Below, piece after piece: positions 9,712 to 19,157 of a DNA stretch of 64,000 nucleotides. How positions within the stretch are numbered: the stretch's first letter is position 1; every line of letters begins with the position of its first letter. The notes under the pieces were generated by a model. The model did not search any database and was not told the origin of the DNA. It saw only the letters and a program-made list of their open reading frames with translations. A program made the position numbers and the translations under genes. The stretch is from Brevibacillus choshinensis (GTDB lineage Bacteria > Bacillota > Bacilli > Brevibacillales > Brevibacillaceae). The stretch covers positions 1 to 64,000 of the forward strand of contig NZ_LJJB01000015.1 of NCBI RefSeq assembly GCF_001420695.1. The letters are read 5' to 3'.

Positions 9712-10713
9712 CTAGCCCTTCCGTAAACCACCATATCCCAAGCGAGTCATGTCAGCAGCCTCAATTCGTTCGCCTGCCAAAATGCGCGGTAAAAACACAT
9801 CAAATGAAGTAAATTTCTCGTGCATAACAGCCCCAGGCAACCCGAGAATCGGGATATCGCCCTTGTATGCAACCATCAACATCGAACCTGGCAGCATAGG
9901 TGTGCCATAACGCACAACTTCTGCTCCTACTCCTGCGATTGCGCCTGGAGTACGATCATCCGGATCGACAGACATGCCACCTGTAACCAGAATCATATCA
10001 ACGCCTTGCTCGAGGAATGCGTTAATTTCCTTTTCAATCATCTCTTTGTCATCAGGGGCAAAACGCTGCTCTACCACTTCCGAGCCTAGCGCCTCCACCT
10101 TGTTGCGAATAGCAGGACCAAATTTGTCCGCAATCCGACCGGAGAAGACTTCTCCTCCTGTAGTGACAAGGCCGATCCGTTTTTCCTGGAACAGCTTTAC
10201 TTGGACGATCGGTCCATCGAATTGCTTGGCCAGCTCTTCTAGCTCGATGATCCGTTTTTCTTCCATAATCAGCGGAATGATGCGCGTCGCAGCGAGCGTA
10301 TGGCCTGGATGGACCACCTGATCTCCGTACATCGTGGAAAAAGCGATGCCATCCAATGCGTTCAGCGCGTGGACAGCTTCTTCGTTAATTTTCGCCAAAC
10401 CGGTACGCGATGCCTTCATGGAAACCTTGCCTTCGTATGGTTCGGTCAAGGTCAAGCCTCCTCCTGATACAGCCTTGGCGATCCGGATTCCCGCTTCTTC
10501 CTCGTGAATAAAGCCTTCTGGCATTTCCAACACGTAGATGTGTTCTTTGCCGATCGACAGCAATGGCTCAATATCGGCTTCCGTAACCACATGCCCCTTT
10601 TTGAAAAGACGCCCTTTAAATTCACCAGGCAAGATCTGCGTCATGTCGTGTGGAAGCATCATGCCAATCGCTTCTCGCACTGGCACTTCCCGCATCTGTG
10701 GCTTGTCTACCAT
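9712..10713 (-). CDS. Molybdopterin-binding (MoeA-like) protein
   Basis: A 333-residue protein whose C-terminal two thirds contain the MoCF/molybdopterin-binding fold: VTTGGEVFSGRIADKFGP near residue 185 and VTGGMSVDPDDRTPGAI near 245, plus PGSMLMVAY and LGLPGAV. The N-terminal MoeA head domains are reduced or altered, so it is a MoeA-related protein rather than canonical MoeA. Its ATG overlaps the end of the preceding MogA/MoaB gene by 7 nt, suggesting coupling. The pair occupies the place where B. subtilis has moaC and rex between ydiF and tatAy. Confidence 0.8.
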   Translation of the reverse strand: MVDKPQMREVPVREAIGMMLPHDMTQILPGEFKGRLFKKGHVVTEADIEPLLSIGKEHIYVLEMPEGFIHEEEAGIRIAKAVSGGGLTLTEPYEGKVSMKASRTGLAKINEEAVHALNALDGIAFSTMYGDQVVHPGHTLAATRIIPLIMEEKRIIELEELAKQFDGPIVQVKLFQEKRIGLVTTGGEVFSGRIADKFGPAIRNKVEALGSEVVEQRFAPDDKEMIEKEINAFLEQGVDMILVTGGMSVDPDDRTPGAIAGVGAEVVRYGTPMLPGSMLMVAYKGDIPILGLPGAVMHEKFTSFDVFLPRILAGERIEAADMTRLGYGGLRKG

Positions 10714-11222
10714 CCTAAACCACCCCAATCTTCATTGGCCTCTCCCGTTCCCTGCAAGATGTGCAAGGCATCACCAAGCATATCACCAATGGCGTTGTAG
10801 CAGATCTCTACGCCTGTTGGATTGCCCGGAAGGTTTATAATGAGAGAATTCCCTCTCGTACCTGCTACCGCTCTCGTCAGCATAGCGCGGCGAGACTGCT
10901 GCAATCCGGCACGACGCATTTCCTCAGCCAGTCCAGGGACAGGTCTGTCCGTGACCCATGCCGTTACTTCTGGAGTAACATCTCGCGGACTAAGTCCCGT
11001 TCCGCCCGTAACAATCAAAAGATCGCATTTTTCCCGGTCTACGAGTTCAATCATATGTTCTTTCAGATCTTCCATATCATCGGCGACTGCTCGATAGACA
11101 GCCACATCTACACGTAACCATTCTGTTGTCAATTGACGAATAATCGGGATGCGATCATCCGCACGTTCGCCTCTGGCGATGGAATCGCTTGCCGAAATTA
11201 CGCCTACCTTCCATTTGCTCAC
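10707..11222 (-). CDS. MogA/MoaB-family molybdenum cofactor protein
   Basis: A 171-residue cytosolic protein with the molybdopterin-adenylyltransferase-type motifs VTGGTGLSPRDVTPE (about 72-86) and INLPGNPTGV (about 137-146). Family members adenylate molybdopterin before metal insertion. Start is GTG with GGAGG upstream. It is first in a two-gene unit with the MoeA-like gene. No moaA, moaC or mobA is in the window, so pathway completeness cannot be judged here. Confidence 0.85.
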   Translation of the reverse strand: MSKWKVGVISASDSIARGERADDRIPIIRQLTTEWLRVDVAVYRAVADDMEDLKEHMIELVDREKCDLLIVTGGTGLSPRDVTPEVTAWVTDRPVPGLAEEMRRAGLQQSRRAMLTRAVAGTRGNSLIINLPGNPTGVEICYNAIGDMLGDALHILQGTGEANEDWGGLGW

Positions 11223-11320
11223 AGCTCATTCCTCCGTTTTTTCATTCGATTGTATTGTACACTTTTTTGGTCGTGCTGTAGATAGTGCCCGACGAAAAGA
11301 AAGCTCCTGACACAAAAGAT

Positions 11321-11899
11321 TCACGTTTGGAAGAAACCACTCTCTGTGACAAGGCCATCCAGACAAATATCATGGGGCTCTCTCGGTACCTTATCGATCA
11401 CCTGCATCGAGAAAGCAATCCCTACTAAAAAAGGACGCGAGCCAAGCGTGGCAAGAAACCTGTCGTAGTAGCCTCCCCCATACCCCATTCTTCCTCCCTG
11501 CCGATCAAAAGCTACACCGGGAACCAACACGGCATCGAGCTTGGACAAATCCGCTTCTTGCGCCATAGCTGGATCTGGCTCCCAAATACCGTACACTCCC
11601 TGTTTGAGCATGTGCTTCCCTTCGTATCGATAGGGAATGAGTCGTCGATCGGAGGGAAGGGTGAGTGGCAACCAGATTTCCTGTCCTCTGGTCCGAGCCT
11701 CTTCGACGAATGGAAAAATATCCAATTCCGCTCCAAACGGGTGAAAGGCCATGATCGCTCTTGCACGTGCCAGCTGCTCATTCTCCGCCAAAAGACGGCA
11801 CACCTGGGCCGAATACTCACTGCGCTCCGCTGCTGGCAATGCTTTTCGCTCATCCATGATTCGACTCCGAAGTTGCTGCTTCACCGATTTTAGATTCAT
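11321..11899 (-). CDS. 5-formyltetrahydrofolate cyclo-ligase
   Basis: A 192-residue enzyme that converts 5-formyl-THF to 5,10-methenyl-THF with ATP. Basic residues near the N-terminus (KSVKQQLRSRIMDERKAL) and the C-terminal signature GGRMGYGGGYYDRFL with PGVAFDRQ are clear. The length is typical. The start MNLKS has only a modest SD (GGGAGAG); an upstream extension is possible but lacks family character. It is divergent from the ABC-F gene, with 105 nt between. Confidence 0.93.
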   Translation of the reverse strand: MNLKSVKQQLRSRIMDERKALPAAERSEYSAQVCRLLAENEQLARARAIMAFHPFGAELDIFPFVEEARTRGQEIWLPLTLPSDRRLIPYRYEGKHMLKQGVYGIWEPDPAMAQEADLSKLDAVLVPGVAFDRQGGRMGYGGGYYDRFLATLGSRPFLVGIAFSMQVIDKVPREPHDICLDGLVTESGFFQT

Positions 11900-11946
11900 G
11901 TCCACGTCTTTCTCTCTCCCGTCATACAGGTAACATGCCCCAAGGC

Positions 11947-11976
11947 TTGTCCCTGACACACTCTCTAGGCTACACT
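11947..11976 (+). promoter_or_regulatory. Promoter of the ABC-F gene
   Basis: TTGTCC (11947-11952), an 18-nt spacer ending TAGGC, then TACACT (11971-11976). The same TAGGCTACACTGG text with an 18-nt-spaced TTGAAA stands before the gene at 20846, which supports both as promoters. Confidence 0.5.
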
Positions 11977-12004
11977 GGCATTAGTATATAAAGAGGTGAA
12001 ACTG

Positions 12005-13933
12005 ATGATTTTGCTGCAAGCTGAACATATAGAAAAAACCTACGGCATCGAGACCATTTTACAAGACATCTCCTTGCAAATTCAAACGGGAGAAAGGGTC
12101 GGTCTCGTCGGCGTCAATGGCGCAGGGAAATCGACCTTGATGAAAATCCTCGCCGGTGACCTGAGCTACGATAGCGGGACGATCCGCATTCCAAAGGAAG
12201 TCTCCCTCGGCTATTTAGCCCAAAATGGCGGACTGGAATCCGAGCGCAGCATCTGGGATGAAATGCTCAGTGTATTTACCCATCTGCAACAGGAGGAAAA
12301 GGAGCTGCGTGAGCTCGAGGCGAAAATGGGTGACCCGGCTGTCATCGCGGATGACAAACGCTACCAGCAGATTTTGGAGAACTACTCCCACCGCTCGGAG
12401 GCGTTCAAGGAAAAAGGCGGTTACAGCTACGAAGGCTCCATTCGCGGCGTGCTGCACGGCTTGCGCTTTGCGGACATGGATTATCAGACCCCAATTCGCA
12501 CCTTGAGCGGCGGTCAAAAGACCCGTCTGGCACTGGCGAAGCTGCTGTTGCAGTCACCGACGATCCTCCTGCTGGACGAGCCAACCAACTACTTGGACAT
12601 CGAGACTCTCACCTGGTTGGAAACGTATCTGCAAAACTATCAAGGTGCCATCCTGGTCGTTTCCCATGACCGCTACTTCCTGGACAAGCTAGTAACCATT
12701 GTCTACGAAATTGAGCGACATCGTGCCACCCGATACGTCGGCAACTACAGCCGCTTTCTCGATCAGAAAGCATCCCGTCTAGAGCAAGAACTCAAACGCT
12801 TTGACAAACAACAAGAAGAGATCGCCAAGCTGGAAGATTTCATTGCACGCAATATCGCACGTGCCACGACGACAAAGCGTGCCCAGAGCCGACGCAAAAC
12901 ATTGGAGAAAATCGACCGCTTGGACAAGCCAATCATGCACAACAAGTCTGTCCACTTTTCTTTCGAAGTGTCCAAAATGAGTGGAAACATCGTCATGAAA
13001 GCAGCGAATGTGGCAATCGGTTATCCGGATGCCGTCCTCTCCCACGGGCTGACTTTTGAAATCGAGCGGGAAGAGAGGGTCGCTCTGGTCGGACCGAACG
13101 GAATCGGCAAATCCACTCTGCTCAAAACGATCGTCGGTCAGCTGAACGCTCTCAAAGGCGATGTCCAGTTCGGTAGTAACGTCACCATCGGCTACTACGA
13201 TCAGGAGCACCGCAATCTGAATCTGAACAACACGGTTCTGGGCGAAATCTGGGATGAATACCCACAGATGCTGGAGAAAGATGTGCGGACGCTGCTCGGT
13301 AACTTCCTGTTCAGCGGAGACGATGTGCAAAAGCGCGTATCCGACCTGTCAGGTGGAGAACGTGCCCGCGTATCTCTCGCCAAACTGATGCTCAAGCAAG
13401 CAAATTTTCTGATCTTTGACGAGCCGACCAACCACTTGGACATTTACAGCAAGGAAGTACTCGAGAATGCTTTGTACGATTACCCTGGCACCATTTTGTT
13501 CGTGTCCCATGACCGTTACTTCTTAAACAAGATTGCCAGTCGCGTCCTGGAGCTGTCCCCGGACGGCGTAGCGAACTATCTAGGGAATTACGATTACTAC
13601 GTGGAGAAAAAACAGGAGTTGGCCGAGCTGGCAGCCGAGCTCGCCGCACAGCCCACGAAAAAGCAAGGAGCTGTCGTTCAGCCAGAAAAGACCTCCTACG
13701 AGTTGGATAAGGAAGCCAAACGACGAGAGCGTCAGCGTATGCGCCGTCTGGAGGAAATCGAAGCAACCATTCAAAAGCAGGAAGCAGATATTGTCAAATG
13801 GGAGGAAGAGCTGTGTCTTCCCGAAATCTACAGCGATCATGTTCAGGCCAAGGAGCGCAACGACCTGATCCATGCAGCCCGTAAAGAGCTGGAGCAGCTG
13901 TACGACGAATGGAGCTCTCTCTCCGAGGAATAG
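12005..13933 (+). CDS. ABC-F family ATPase, YdiF type
   Basis: A 642-residue cytosolic protein with two ABC ATPase domains and no membrane spans. Domain 1 (about 5-250) has Walker A GVNGAGKST, signature LSGGQKTRLALAK and Walker B ILLLDEPTN. Domain 2 (about 320-535) has GPNGIGKST, LSGGERARVSLAK and FLIFDEPTN. The linker (about 245-300) is charged and helical, and a C-terminal coiled coil (about 565-640) follows. Length matches B. subtilis YdiF, and it lies beside the tsaD block as there. ABC-F proteins act on ribosomes as translation factors or antibiotic-protection proteins; which applies is not visible. ATG is preferred to a GTG three codons earlier because AGAGGTG lies correctly before it. 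Confidence 0.93.
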   Translation: MILLQAEHIEKTYGIETILQDISLQIQTGERVGLVGVNGAGKSTLMKILAGDLSYDSGTIRIPKEVSLGYLAQNGGLESERSIWDEMLSVFTHLQQEEKELRELEAKMGDPAVIADDKRYQQILENYSHRSEAFKEKGGYSYEGSIRGVLHGLRFADMDYQTPIRTLSGGQKTRLALAKLLLQSPTILLLDEPTNYLDIETLTWLETYLQNYQGAILVVSHDRYFLDKLVTIVYEIERHRATRYVGNYSRFLDQKASRLEQELKRFDKQQEEIAKLEDFIARNIARATTTKRAQSRRKTLEKIDRLDKPIMHNKSVHFSFEVSKMSGNIVMKAANVAIGYPDAVLSHGLTFEIEREERVALVGPNGIGKSTLLKTIVGQLNALKGDVQFGSNVTIGYYDQEHRNLNLNNTVLGEIWDEYPQMLEKDVRTLLGNFLFSGDDVQKRVSDLSGGERARVSLAKLMLKQANFLIFDEPTNHLDIYSKEVLENALYDYPGTILFVSHDRYFLNKIASRVLELSPDGVANYLGNYDYYVEKKQELAELAAELAAQPTKKQGAVVQPEKTSYELDKEAKRRERQRMRRLEEIEATIQKQEADIVKWEEELCLPEIYSDHVQAKERNDLIHAARKELEQLYDEWSSLSEE

Positions 13934-13958
13934 CCACCTGGGCTCCCGCTTAAGCCGG

Positions 13959-16175
13959 TTAGGTCGAGCACTGTTCATCCTTTGGCTCGCCCAATGCCGC
14001 GTAGAGTGCTGGCACGACGAGGAAGATAATGCACGTCGCCGCTGTAACGATGCCGGAGTCATTGAGCACAAGACCAGCCAAAGACCCGGCAATCACACCG
14101 GAAAAGCCTTTCACTAAAAACGGTGTATCCATAGCCAGGTGACGAAGGAAGCGATCATTCCACAAGGCCAATAGTCCAAGTACGATGAGGGAGACGACGA
14201 ACACCTTGCTCCAGATGGAGACACGGATTAATCGCACGTTCATCGCGATCTTTCTCTCGACCATTCTCCCTACTTCGTCCCACTGACCAGTCACGATCTG
14301 CTGAGAGACCCGCCCTATATGCGTTAACGGCTGATCGGTCAGAAGACTCCCCACTATCAGCGTGACGATGCCAATCATGAGGCCCCCTGTCAAAAGCAGG
14401 AGGCCTTTTTTTCCGATCGTCCACCCTTGCAAGCGAGAAAAAGCAACGAAAAATCCTACTAGCCCTGCCAGGAAACCACCCGCATCCGTTCCCAAGCCAG
14501 GCGCCACCATGTAATACAGTACGATTGCAAAGACCATCGCAGCGAGAAAGGGACGCATTCTTTGCCAGACCATCTGGTACCACGATGCTACAAACATGAT
14601 CGCACTGCCAATCATCACCCCCTCGTACTCATTGCCCAACCCATAAAACCTCGCCCCGATCACCGGGTCATACCCCAAATAGGAGCGGCGCATCAAGGTC
14701 GCGCCTGTCCATCCGTCCACCAGTAAACAGAGGACTGTGACCCCACAAACGATCGCTGTAGTCTGCGCTAGGGTACGCTGTTCCAACCAAAAAGCCGCGA
14801 GCAGGGCTACCACAATCAAGACTCCGAGAACGACAGGACCGGAAGCCTCCCATTCTAGAAATCCTTCCAGAAGCAAAAGCACTGGGAAACAGAGCATGGA
14901 CAGGAGTGCCAGTCTCACTCCTCGTCGCAACCGTTCGAGATTTCCCACCCCGTTTACCCGTTTGCCAACCATCCACAGAATCGCTGCACATGCCAACGTG
15001 ATGATCTGCAGCATGACGAATGAATACAAGACAGAGGACCTCGTCGCGTATGTATGGTGGATCTGGCGAATTTGCTGTACGAGCTGCGCCTCATTTTTCT
15101 CCGAATCAATGCGCACTGCATGACCGGTCAATCCTTTTGGTGTTGGGACATCCAACCATGCGAGAATCGTCGGCAAAATATCTAGACCACTTATCAGGCC
15201 AGACTGCCTTGTCGTAGCGGAAGTAACCAAACCTGTTTCGTTTCCCCCCCATACGAGCACCGGAGGCAGTAACGCTTTTTCTTTGGCTGCCCTGACGTTG
15301 ACAGCTGGCGAAAGGAGCATGACCTGCTGGTCCTCTCCACGGCCGTCGAGCAGCTTATCCAGAAACGCACCAATCATAGATAAAACCTGATGATACTGCC
15401 GCTCGAACTGGATGGGATCCATTTCATCAGCCATCTGGTAGAGTCGGGACAAATCTGAGAGCTGGACGGTGATCAACCCCGATCCACTATCTTCTCGTAC
15501 TTGTTGGAGCAAAAATTCATAGTTGGTCTGAATTCCGTAGGGAGACCCGCGTTTGGTAAGTACCGTATTCTTTGACAAGTCACCCTTTGATACACGTCCT
15601 TGCTCATCCATAGCAAACAGAACACTATGGCGCTGACGGATATCTTCATAGTCTCCAGTGCCGTAGACCGCCACTGGGATGTGATGTGCCGTCAGTGTCT
15701 TTCCGAGCATTCCGATTTGCGGGGAGTAGGGTTTGTCCTGATTGTCCGCAAGCAGGCGGAAAATACCGGGAAACACGATGGAAGAACGCGCTAGCTTTTG
15801 CTCTTCATCCACAGCACTCAGCTCCTGCGCCCGTTCGCCCGCTGTCTCATAGGCAGATACGGCCTCCCACGGGTGATAGCCCGTCCCGCTTCGCTCGGTA
15901 TACACCGCTTGCGCACCGCTTCCCATCAATAAATAACCGTTTGGCGCATTCCGTGCTCCTGGCGAACGGATGGACACTGCCCCTGCACCTGCTTGTCTGA
16001 TCCACTTATCCACATGGGGATACTTTTGGAGCTGCTCCAGATCGAAAAAAGACATTCCTTCTACGAACAGAACGATCACTTGCGGCTTTTCCTTTGCCTG
16101 TCCTGTACTTGCGTTATTTGCACCTGCAAACAAAAGTAGGAATGACAGAACAATCAGCATGATGCTCTTCTTCAT
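13959..16175 (-). CDS. Large membrane protein with an extracellular alkaline-phosphatase-like domain
   Basis: A 738-residue protein: signal peptide (about 1-25), then an extracytoplasmic domain to about residue 395, then roughly ten hydrophobic segments to the C-terminus. The soluble part has features of the alkaline-phosphatase superfamily (VIVLFVEGMSFFDLEQL near the start, GLDILPTILAWLDVP near 370), but I cannot identify a full set of metal ligands. Start is ATG with AGGAGG 6 nt upstream. It is convergent with the ABC-F gene and downstream of tsaD with a 250-nt gap. No function can be given; a role in envelope polymer modification is possible (inference). Confidence 0.65.
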   Translation of the reverse strand: MKKSIMLIVLSFLLLFAGANNASTGQAKEKPQVIVLFVEGMSFFDLEQLQKYPHVDKWIRQAGAGAVSIRSPGARNAPNGYLLMGSGAQAVYTERSGTGYHPWEAVSAYETAGERAQELSAVDEEQKLARSSIVFPGIFRLLADNQDKPYSPQIGMLGKTLTAHHIPVAVYGTGDYEDIRQRHSVLFAMDEQGRVSKGDLSKNTVLTKRGSPYGIQTNYEFLLQQVREDSGSGLITVQLSDLSRLYQMADEMDPIQFERQYHQVLSMIGAFLDKLLDGRGEDQQVMLLSPAVNVRAAKEKALLPPVLVWGGNETGLVTSATTRQSGLISGLDILPTILAWLDVPTPKGLTGHAVRIDSEKNEAQLVQQIRQIHHTYATRSSVLYSFVMLQIITLACAAILWMVGKRVNGVGNLERLRRGVRLALLSMLCFPVLLLLEGFLEWEASGPVVLGVLIVVALLAAFWLEQRTLAQTTAIVCGVTVLCLLVDGWTGATLMRRSYLGYDPVIGARFYGLGNEYEGVMIGSAIMFVASWYQMVWQRMRPFLAAMVFAIVLYYMVAPGLGTDAGGFLAGLVGFFVAFSRLQGWTIGKKGLLLLTGGLMIGIVTLIVGSLLTDQPLTHIGRVSQQIVTGQWDEVGRMVERKIAMNVRLIRVSIWSKVFVVSLIVLGLLALWNDRFLRHLAMDTPFLVKGFSGVIAGSLAGLVLNDSGIVTAATCIIFLVVPALYAALGEPKDEQCST

Positions 16176-16425
16176 CGAAGCCCTCCTGTTGATAACCGCA
16201 CCACTCTTATCCACATATTCCACAAAACAATCCACAACCTGAGGGTGATTTTCCCGGTCATTTTTCGTGTTATCACCAGTATTCACAGGAGGGGGAAGGA
16301 ACAATCCAAAAAGTTATCCTTAAGCTGTGGATAACGTAAAAATACAAAAAAACATCCCCAGTCCTACCAGCCTTTTGAACGGCTATGATGGACGAGAGAT
16401 GCTTTTCCTTGGAATGATCGTTGTG

Positions 16426-17508
16426 TCAGTGTTCGGAAAGCGACAAGCTAGGTACCCCATTCAGATCAAGCTCGGCAAACTGCCCTTTTTCATAACGAAT
16501 GAAGCCGGCAGCAGCGATCATCGCGGCATTGTCCGTACACAGAGAAAACGGCGGGATCACTAGTGGAATCCCTTCTGCCTGACAACGGTTCTGCAGTCGA
16601 TCACGCAGTCCGCGGTTGGCTGCTACACCGCCCGCCAGAAGCACTTGCTTGGCTCCGTATTCGCGGACCGCACGCAACGTCTTCTCTACCAGCACTTCCG
16701 TGACCGAATCCTGGAAGCTGGCTGCCAAATTGGCTGGCTCGATGGTCTCTCCTCGCTGCGCCGCATTGTGCAGTGTATTGAGTACAGCCGATTTCAAACC
16801 ACTGAAGCTGAAGTCATACGAACCCGGTTCCAGCCACGAACGCGGCAACGGAACATTGGGTACTCCTTCATGCGCGAGACGGTCGATGTGCGGACCACCT
16901 GGATACGGCATCTGTAGTGCGCGAGCGACTTTGTCGTACGCTTCGCCTGCCGCATCGTCACGTGTTTCTCCCAAAATTTCAAACTGGCCGTGCTCTTTCA
17001 TCCAGACAAGCTCGGTATGCCCGCCCGAAACGACCAGTGCGATTAGTGGAAAATCCATTTCTTCCACCAGACGGTTTGCATAAATATGCCCGGCAATATG
17101 GTGGACGCCGATGAGTGGAATTCCTCTTGCCAGCGAGATCGCTTTGGCAGCTGCTACTCCGACCAAGAGCGCACCAACCAATCCTGGTCCGTACGTCACG
17201 GCGATCGCCTGGATATCATCCAAGGTCTTGCCGGCTTCCTCCAATGCCTCTTCAATCGTCAGCGTTATGTTTTCCACATGGCGACGAGAAGCCACCTCTG
17301 GAACAACACCGCCAAAGCGCTTGTGAATATCTGCCTGTGAGGCAATGACATTGGAGAGTACTTCTCTTCCGTCGCGTACGACAGATGCTGATGTCTCATC
17401 GCAACTGGTCTCGATCCCAAGAATATAAATCGGTTCACCCGACTGTTTGTGTGTCTGATAGGCCTGCTGCACGCGCATATCGTAGCGCGACGTATATGTC
17501 CTGTTCAT
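16426..17508 (-). CDS. tsaD: tRNA N6-adenosine threonylcarbamoyltransferase TsaD
   Basis: A 360-residue catalytic subunit that makes t6A37 in ANN-decoding tRNAs together with TsaB and TsaE. Visible: [31 protein letters not shown] with the metal His, [10 protein letters not shown] (HxxxH), VSGGHTELV and a glycine-rich [14 protein letters not shown]. Translation is coupled to rimI through TAATG. It is last in the thiL-tsaE-tsaB-rimI-tsaD cluster, with the B. subtilis order kept. Confidence 0.98.
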   Translation of the reverse strand: MNRTYTSRYDMRVQQAYQTHKQSGEPIYILGIETSCDETSASVVRDGREVLSNVIASQADIHKRFGGVVPEVASRRHVENITLTIEEALEEAGKTLDDIQAIAVTYGPGLVGALLVGVAAAKAISLARGIPLIGVHHIAGHIYANRLVEEMDFPLIALVVSGGHTELVWMKEHGQFEILGETRDDAAGEAYDKVARALQMPYPGGPHIDRLAHEGVPNVPLPRSWLEPGSYDFSFSGLKSAVLNTLHNAAQRGETIEPANLAASFQDSVTEVLVEKTLRAVREYGAKQVLLAGGVAANRGLRDRLQNRCQAEGIPLVIPPFSLCTDNAAMIAAAGFIRYEKGQFAELDLNGVPSLSLSEH

Positions 17509-17963
17509 TACAAAGTCACCCACATAATAATTGCGTCCTCGTTATTATCGGAATAGTATCGTTTGCGTACCCCGTGCTCCTTGAAGCCCAGCTTGGTGTA
17601 CATATTGCGTGCTACCGTATTGGACGGCCGCACTTCCAAGGTCATGCTCTTCGCGTGGAACATTCTCGCCACGTTCATCATCTTGATCATGAGACTGAGG
17701 CCAATCTTTTTCCCTCGGTACAAAGGATGTACCGCCACGTTGGTAATATGCGCCTCATCGATAATGATCCACATCCCGCAGTAGGCCACAATCCGATTTT
17801 GATGTACGACCACGACGTACCGAGCGTTTGGGTTTCTCGTCAGTTCATTGACGAAAGCATCCTGCGGCCAAGGTGTGGTAAACGCCAACCGCTCCAGATC
17901 CGCAACTGCACCGACGTCCTGCATTGTCATAAAACGGTATTCCAGTTCGTTTTGTTGAATCAT
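17508..17963 (-). CDS. rimI: Ribosomal protein S18-alanine N-acetyltransferase RimI
   Basis: A 151-residue GNAT acetyltransferase. Acetyl-CoA-binding text reads [18 protein letters not shown] (about 89-106), followed by [19 protein letters not shown], typical of RimI. ATG has AAAGGAG 8 nt upstream. It starts 5 nt after the tsaB stop and ends overlapping the tsaD ATG. Confidence 0.95.
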   Translation of the reverse strand: MIQQNELEYRFMTMQDVGAVADLERLAFTTPWPQDAFVNELTRNPNARYVVVVHQNRIVAYCGMWIIIDEAHITNVAVHPLYRGKKIGLSLMIKMMNVARMFHAKSMTLEVRPSNTVARNMYTKLGFKEHGVRKRYYSDNNEDAIIMWVTL

Positions 17964-17968
17964 TGAGA

Positions 17969-18691
17969 TTACTCCTTTGCGGAACCCTCCTGCTTTTGGG
18001 CCAGCCATTTTGCTTCTGCTTCCGCCAATTGAAGGTACTCAGGGACCAGCTCATGCGCATTCCCACCGTCCTGCAGTCGACGCATCGCCAAGTATCCGAT
18101 ATGGGCGGCACGAGGATGATGCTGCGCCGGTGTTGCGAAGCGCGCTTGCTCACCCAACCCTTGGACAATGGCTTCCCGATGCAGGCGAACATCTTCGCCA
18201 AGAAACAGGATCGGATCTCCTTGAGCCCGTTCCCGAAGAAGCGGTAGCCATTCCTGCAAGAGGATGATTTTTTCGTTCTCCTGCAAAAGGACGGACTCCA
18301 TTCCTTCCGTCCGGTAGCACCCCGAGTAAACCTGGCCTCTACGCGCATCGAACAACGGCACGATCAGGCCGGGAAAACCAACTGCGTTCATAGCGACTAC
18401 CTGCAAGCTTGAGATACCAATCACGGGCAAGTTCAGGGACCAGGCCATACTTTTGGCTGTTGCTACGCCGATGCGCACTCCTGTGTATGATCCGGGACCT
18501 TTTGCTACGCCCAGTCCGCTCAATTGCTCAGGCAGTGTCCCCGTTGCATCCAGCAGCTCAGAGATACAGTCCATGAGACGGATCGAATGGTTCTTTTGTT
18601 GATTGGTCGTCATCTCTGCCAAAACCCGTTCTTCCTCAACAATGGCTACACTTAACACCAGATTGGACGTGTCAATTGCCAGTACGCGCAT
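17969..18691 (-). CDS. tsaB: t6A biosynthesis protein TsaB
   Basis: A 240-residue ASKHA-fold paralogue of TsaD lacking the metal His pair; it scaffolds TsaD and TsaE. MRVLAIDTSNLVLSVAIV at the N-terminus and GVAKGPGSYTGVRIGVATAKS (quoted here in part: GPGSYTGVRIG) near residue 70 are diagnostic. The start lies within the end of tsaE (20-nt overlap) with GAGGAG 10 nt upstream. Confidence 0.96.
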   Translation of the reverse strand: MRVLAIDTSNLVLSVAIVEEERVLAEMTTNQQKNHSIRLMDCISELLDATGTLPEQLSGLGVAKGPGSYTGVRIGVATAKSMAWSLNLPVIGISSLQVVAMNAVGFPGLIVPLFDARRGQVYSGCYRTEGMESVLLQENEKIILLQEWLPLLRERAQGDPILFLGEDVRLHREAIVQGLGEQARFATPAQHHPRAAHIGYLAMRRLQDGGNAHELVPEYLQLAEAEAKWLAQKQEGSAKE

Positions 18692-19142
18692 CAAAATCAA
18701 ACTCCTCACACAAATTCACGTAACGCACACCCTGCGGTACCAGCTCAATCAGACGTACGTCCTCTCCTTCTCTACCAAGCAAGACCGTTAACCGGTCTGC
18801 CGGGAGCACTTCCTCAATTAAGGAAGCCCACTCTACCACACAGACTCCTTCTCCAAAAAAGTAATCGTCAAGCCCGAGTGAGTCTGCATCATCGCCCACC
18901 CGGTAAACATCCATATGATATAACGGCAAGCGCCCCTGATACTCTTTTATGATCGTAAACGTCGGACTGTTCACCACTTGTCGAACACCGAGACCTCTGC
19001 CCAGTCCTTGGGTGAACGTCGTTTTCCCCGCTCCCAGATCTCCCTCCAGCGCCATGAAGTCTCCAGGCTGTAAAAAGGTAGCGAGTCTCTCCGCGAAGCG
19101 ATGAGTCTCCTCGACCCCCGAGAGCGTCCACTTGTAAGCCAT
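18672..19142 (-). CDS. tsaE: t6A biosynthesis ATPase TsaE
   Basis: A 156-residue P-loop protein that regulates the TsaBD complex. Walker A is LEGDLGAGKTTFTQGL (about 33-48), followed by NSPTFTIIKEYQGRLPLYHMD, the conserved TsaE region. ATG is set by AAAGGGG 9 nt upstream. It begins 15 nt after the thiL stop. Confidence 0.96.
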   Translation of the reverse strand: MAYKWTLSGVEETHRFAERLATFLQPGDFMALEGDLGAGKTTFTQGLGRGLGVRQVVNSPTFTIIKEYQGRLPLYHMDVYRVGDDADSLGLDDYFFGEGVCVVEWASLIEEVLPADRLTVLLGREGEDVRLIELVPQGVRYVNLCEEFDFDARTGN

Positions 19143-19157
19143 TCTTGTCATCCCCTT

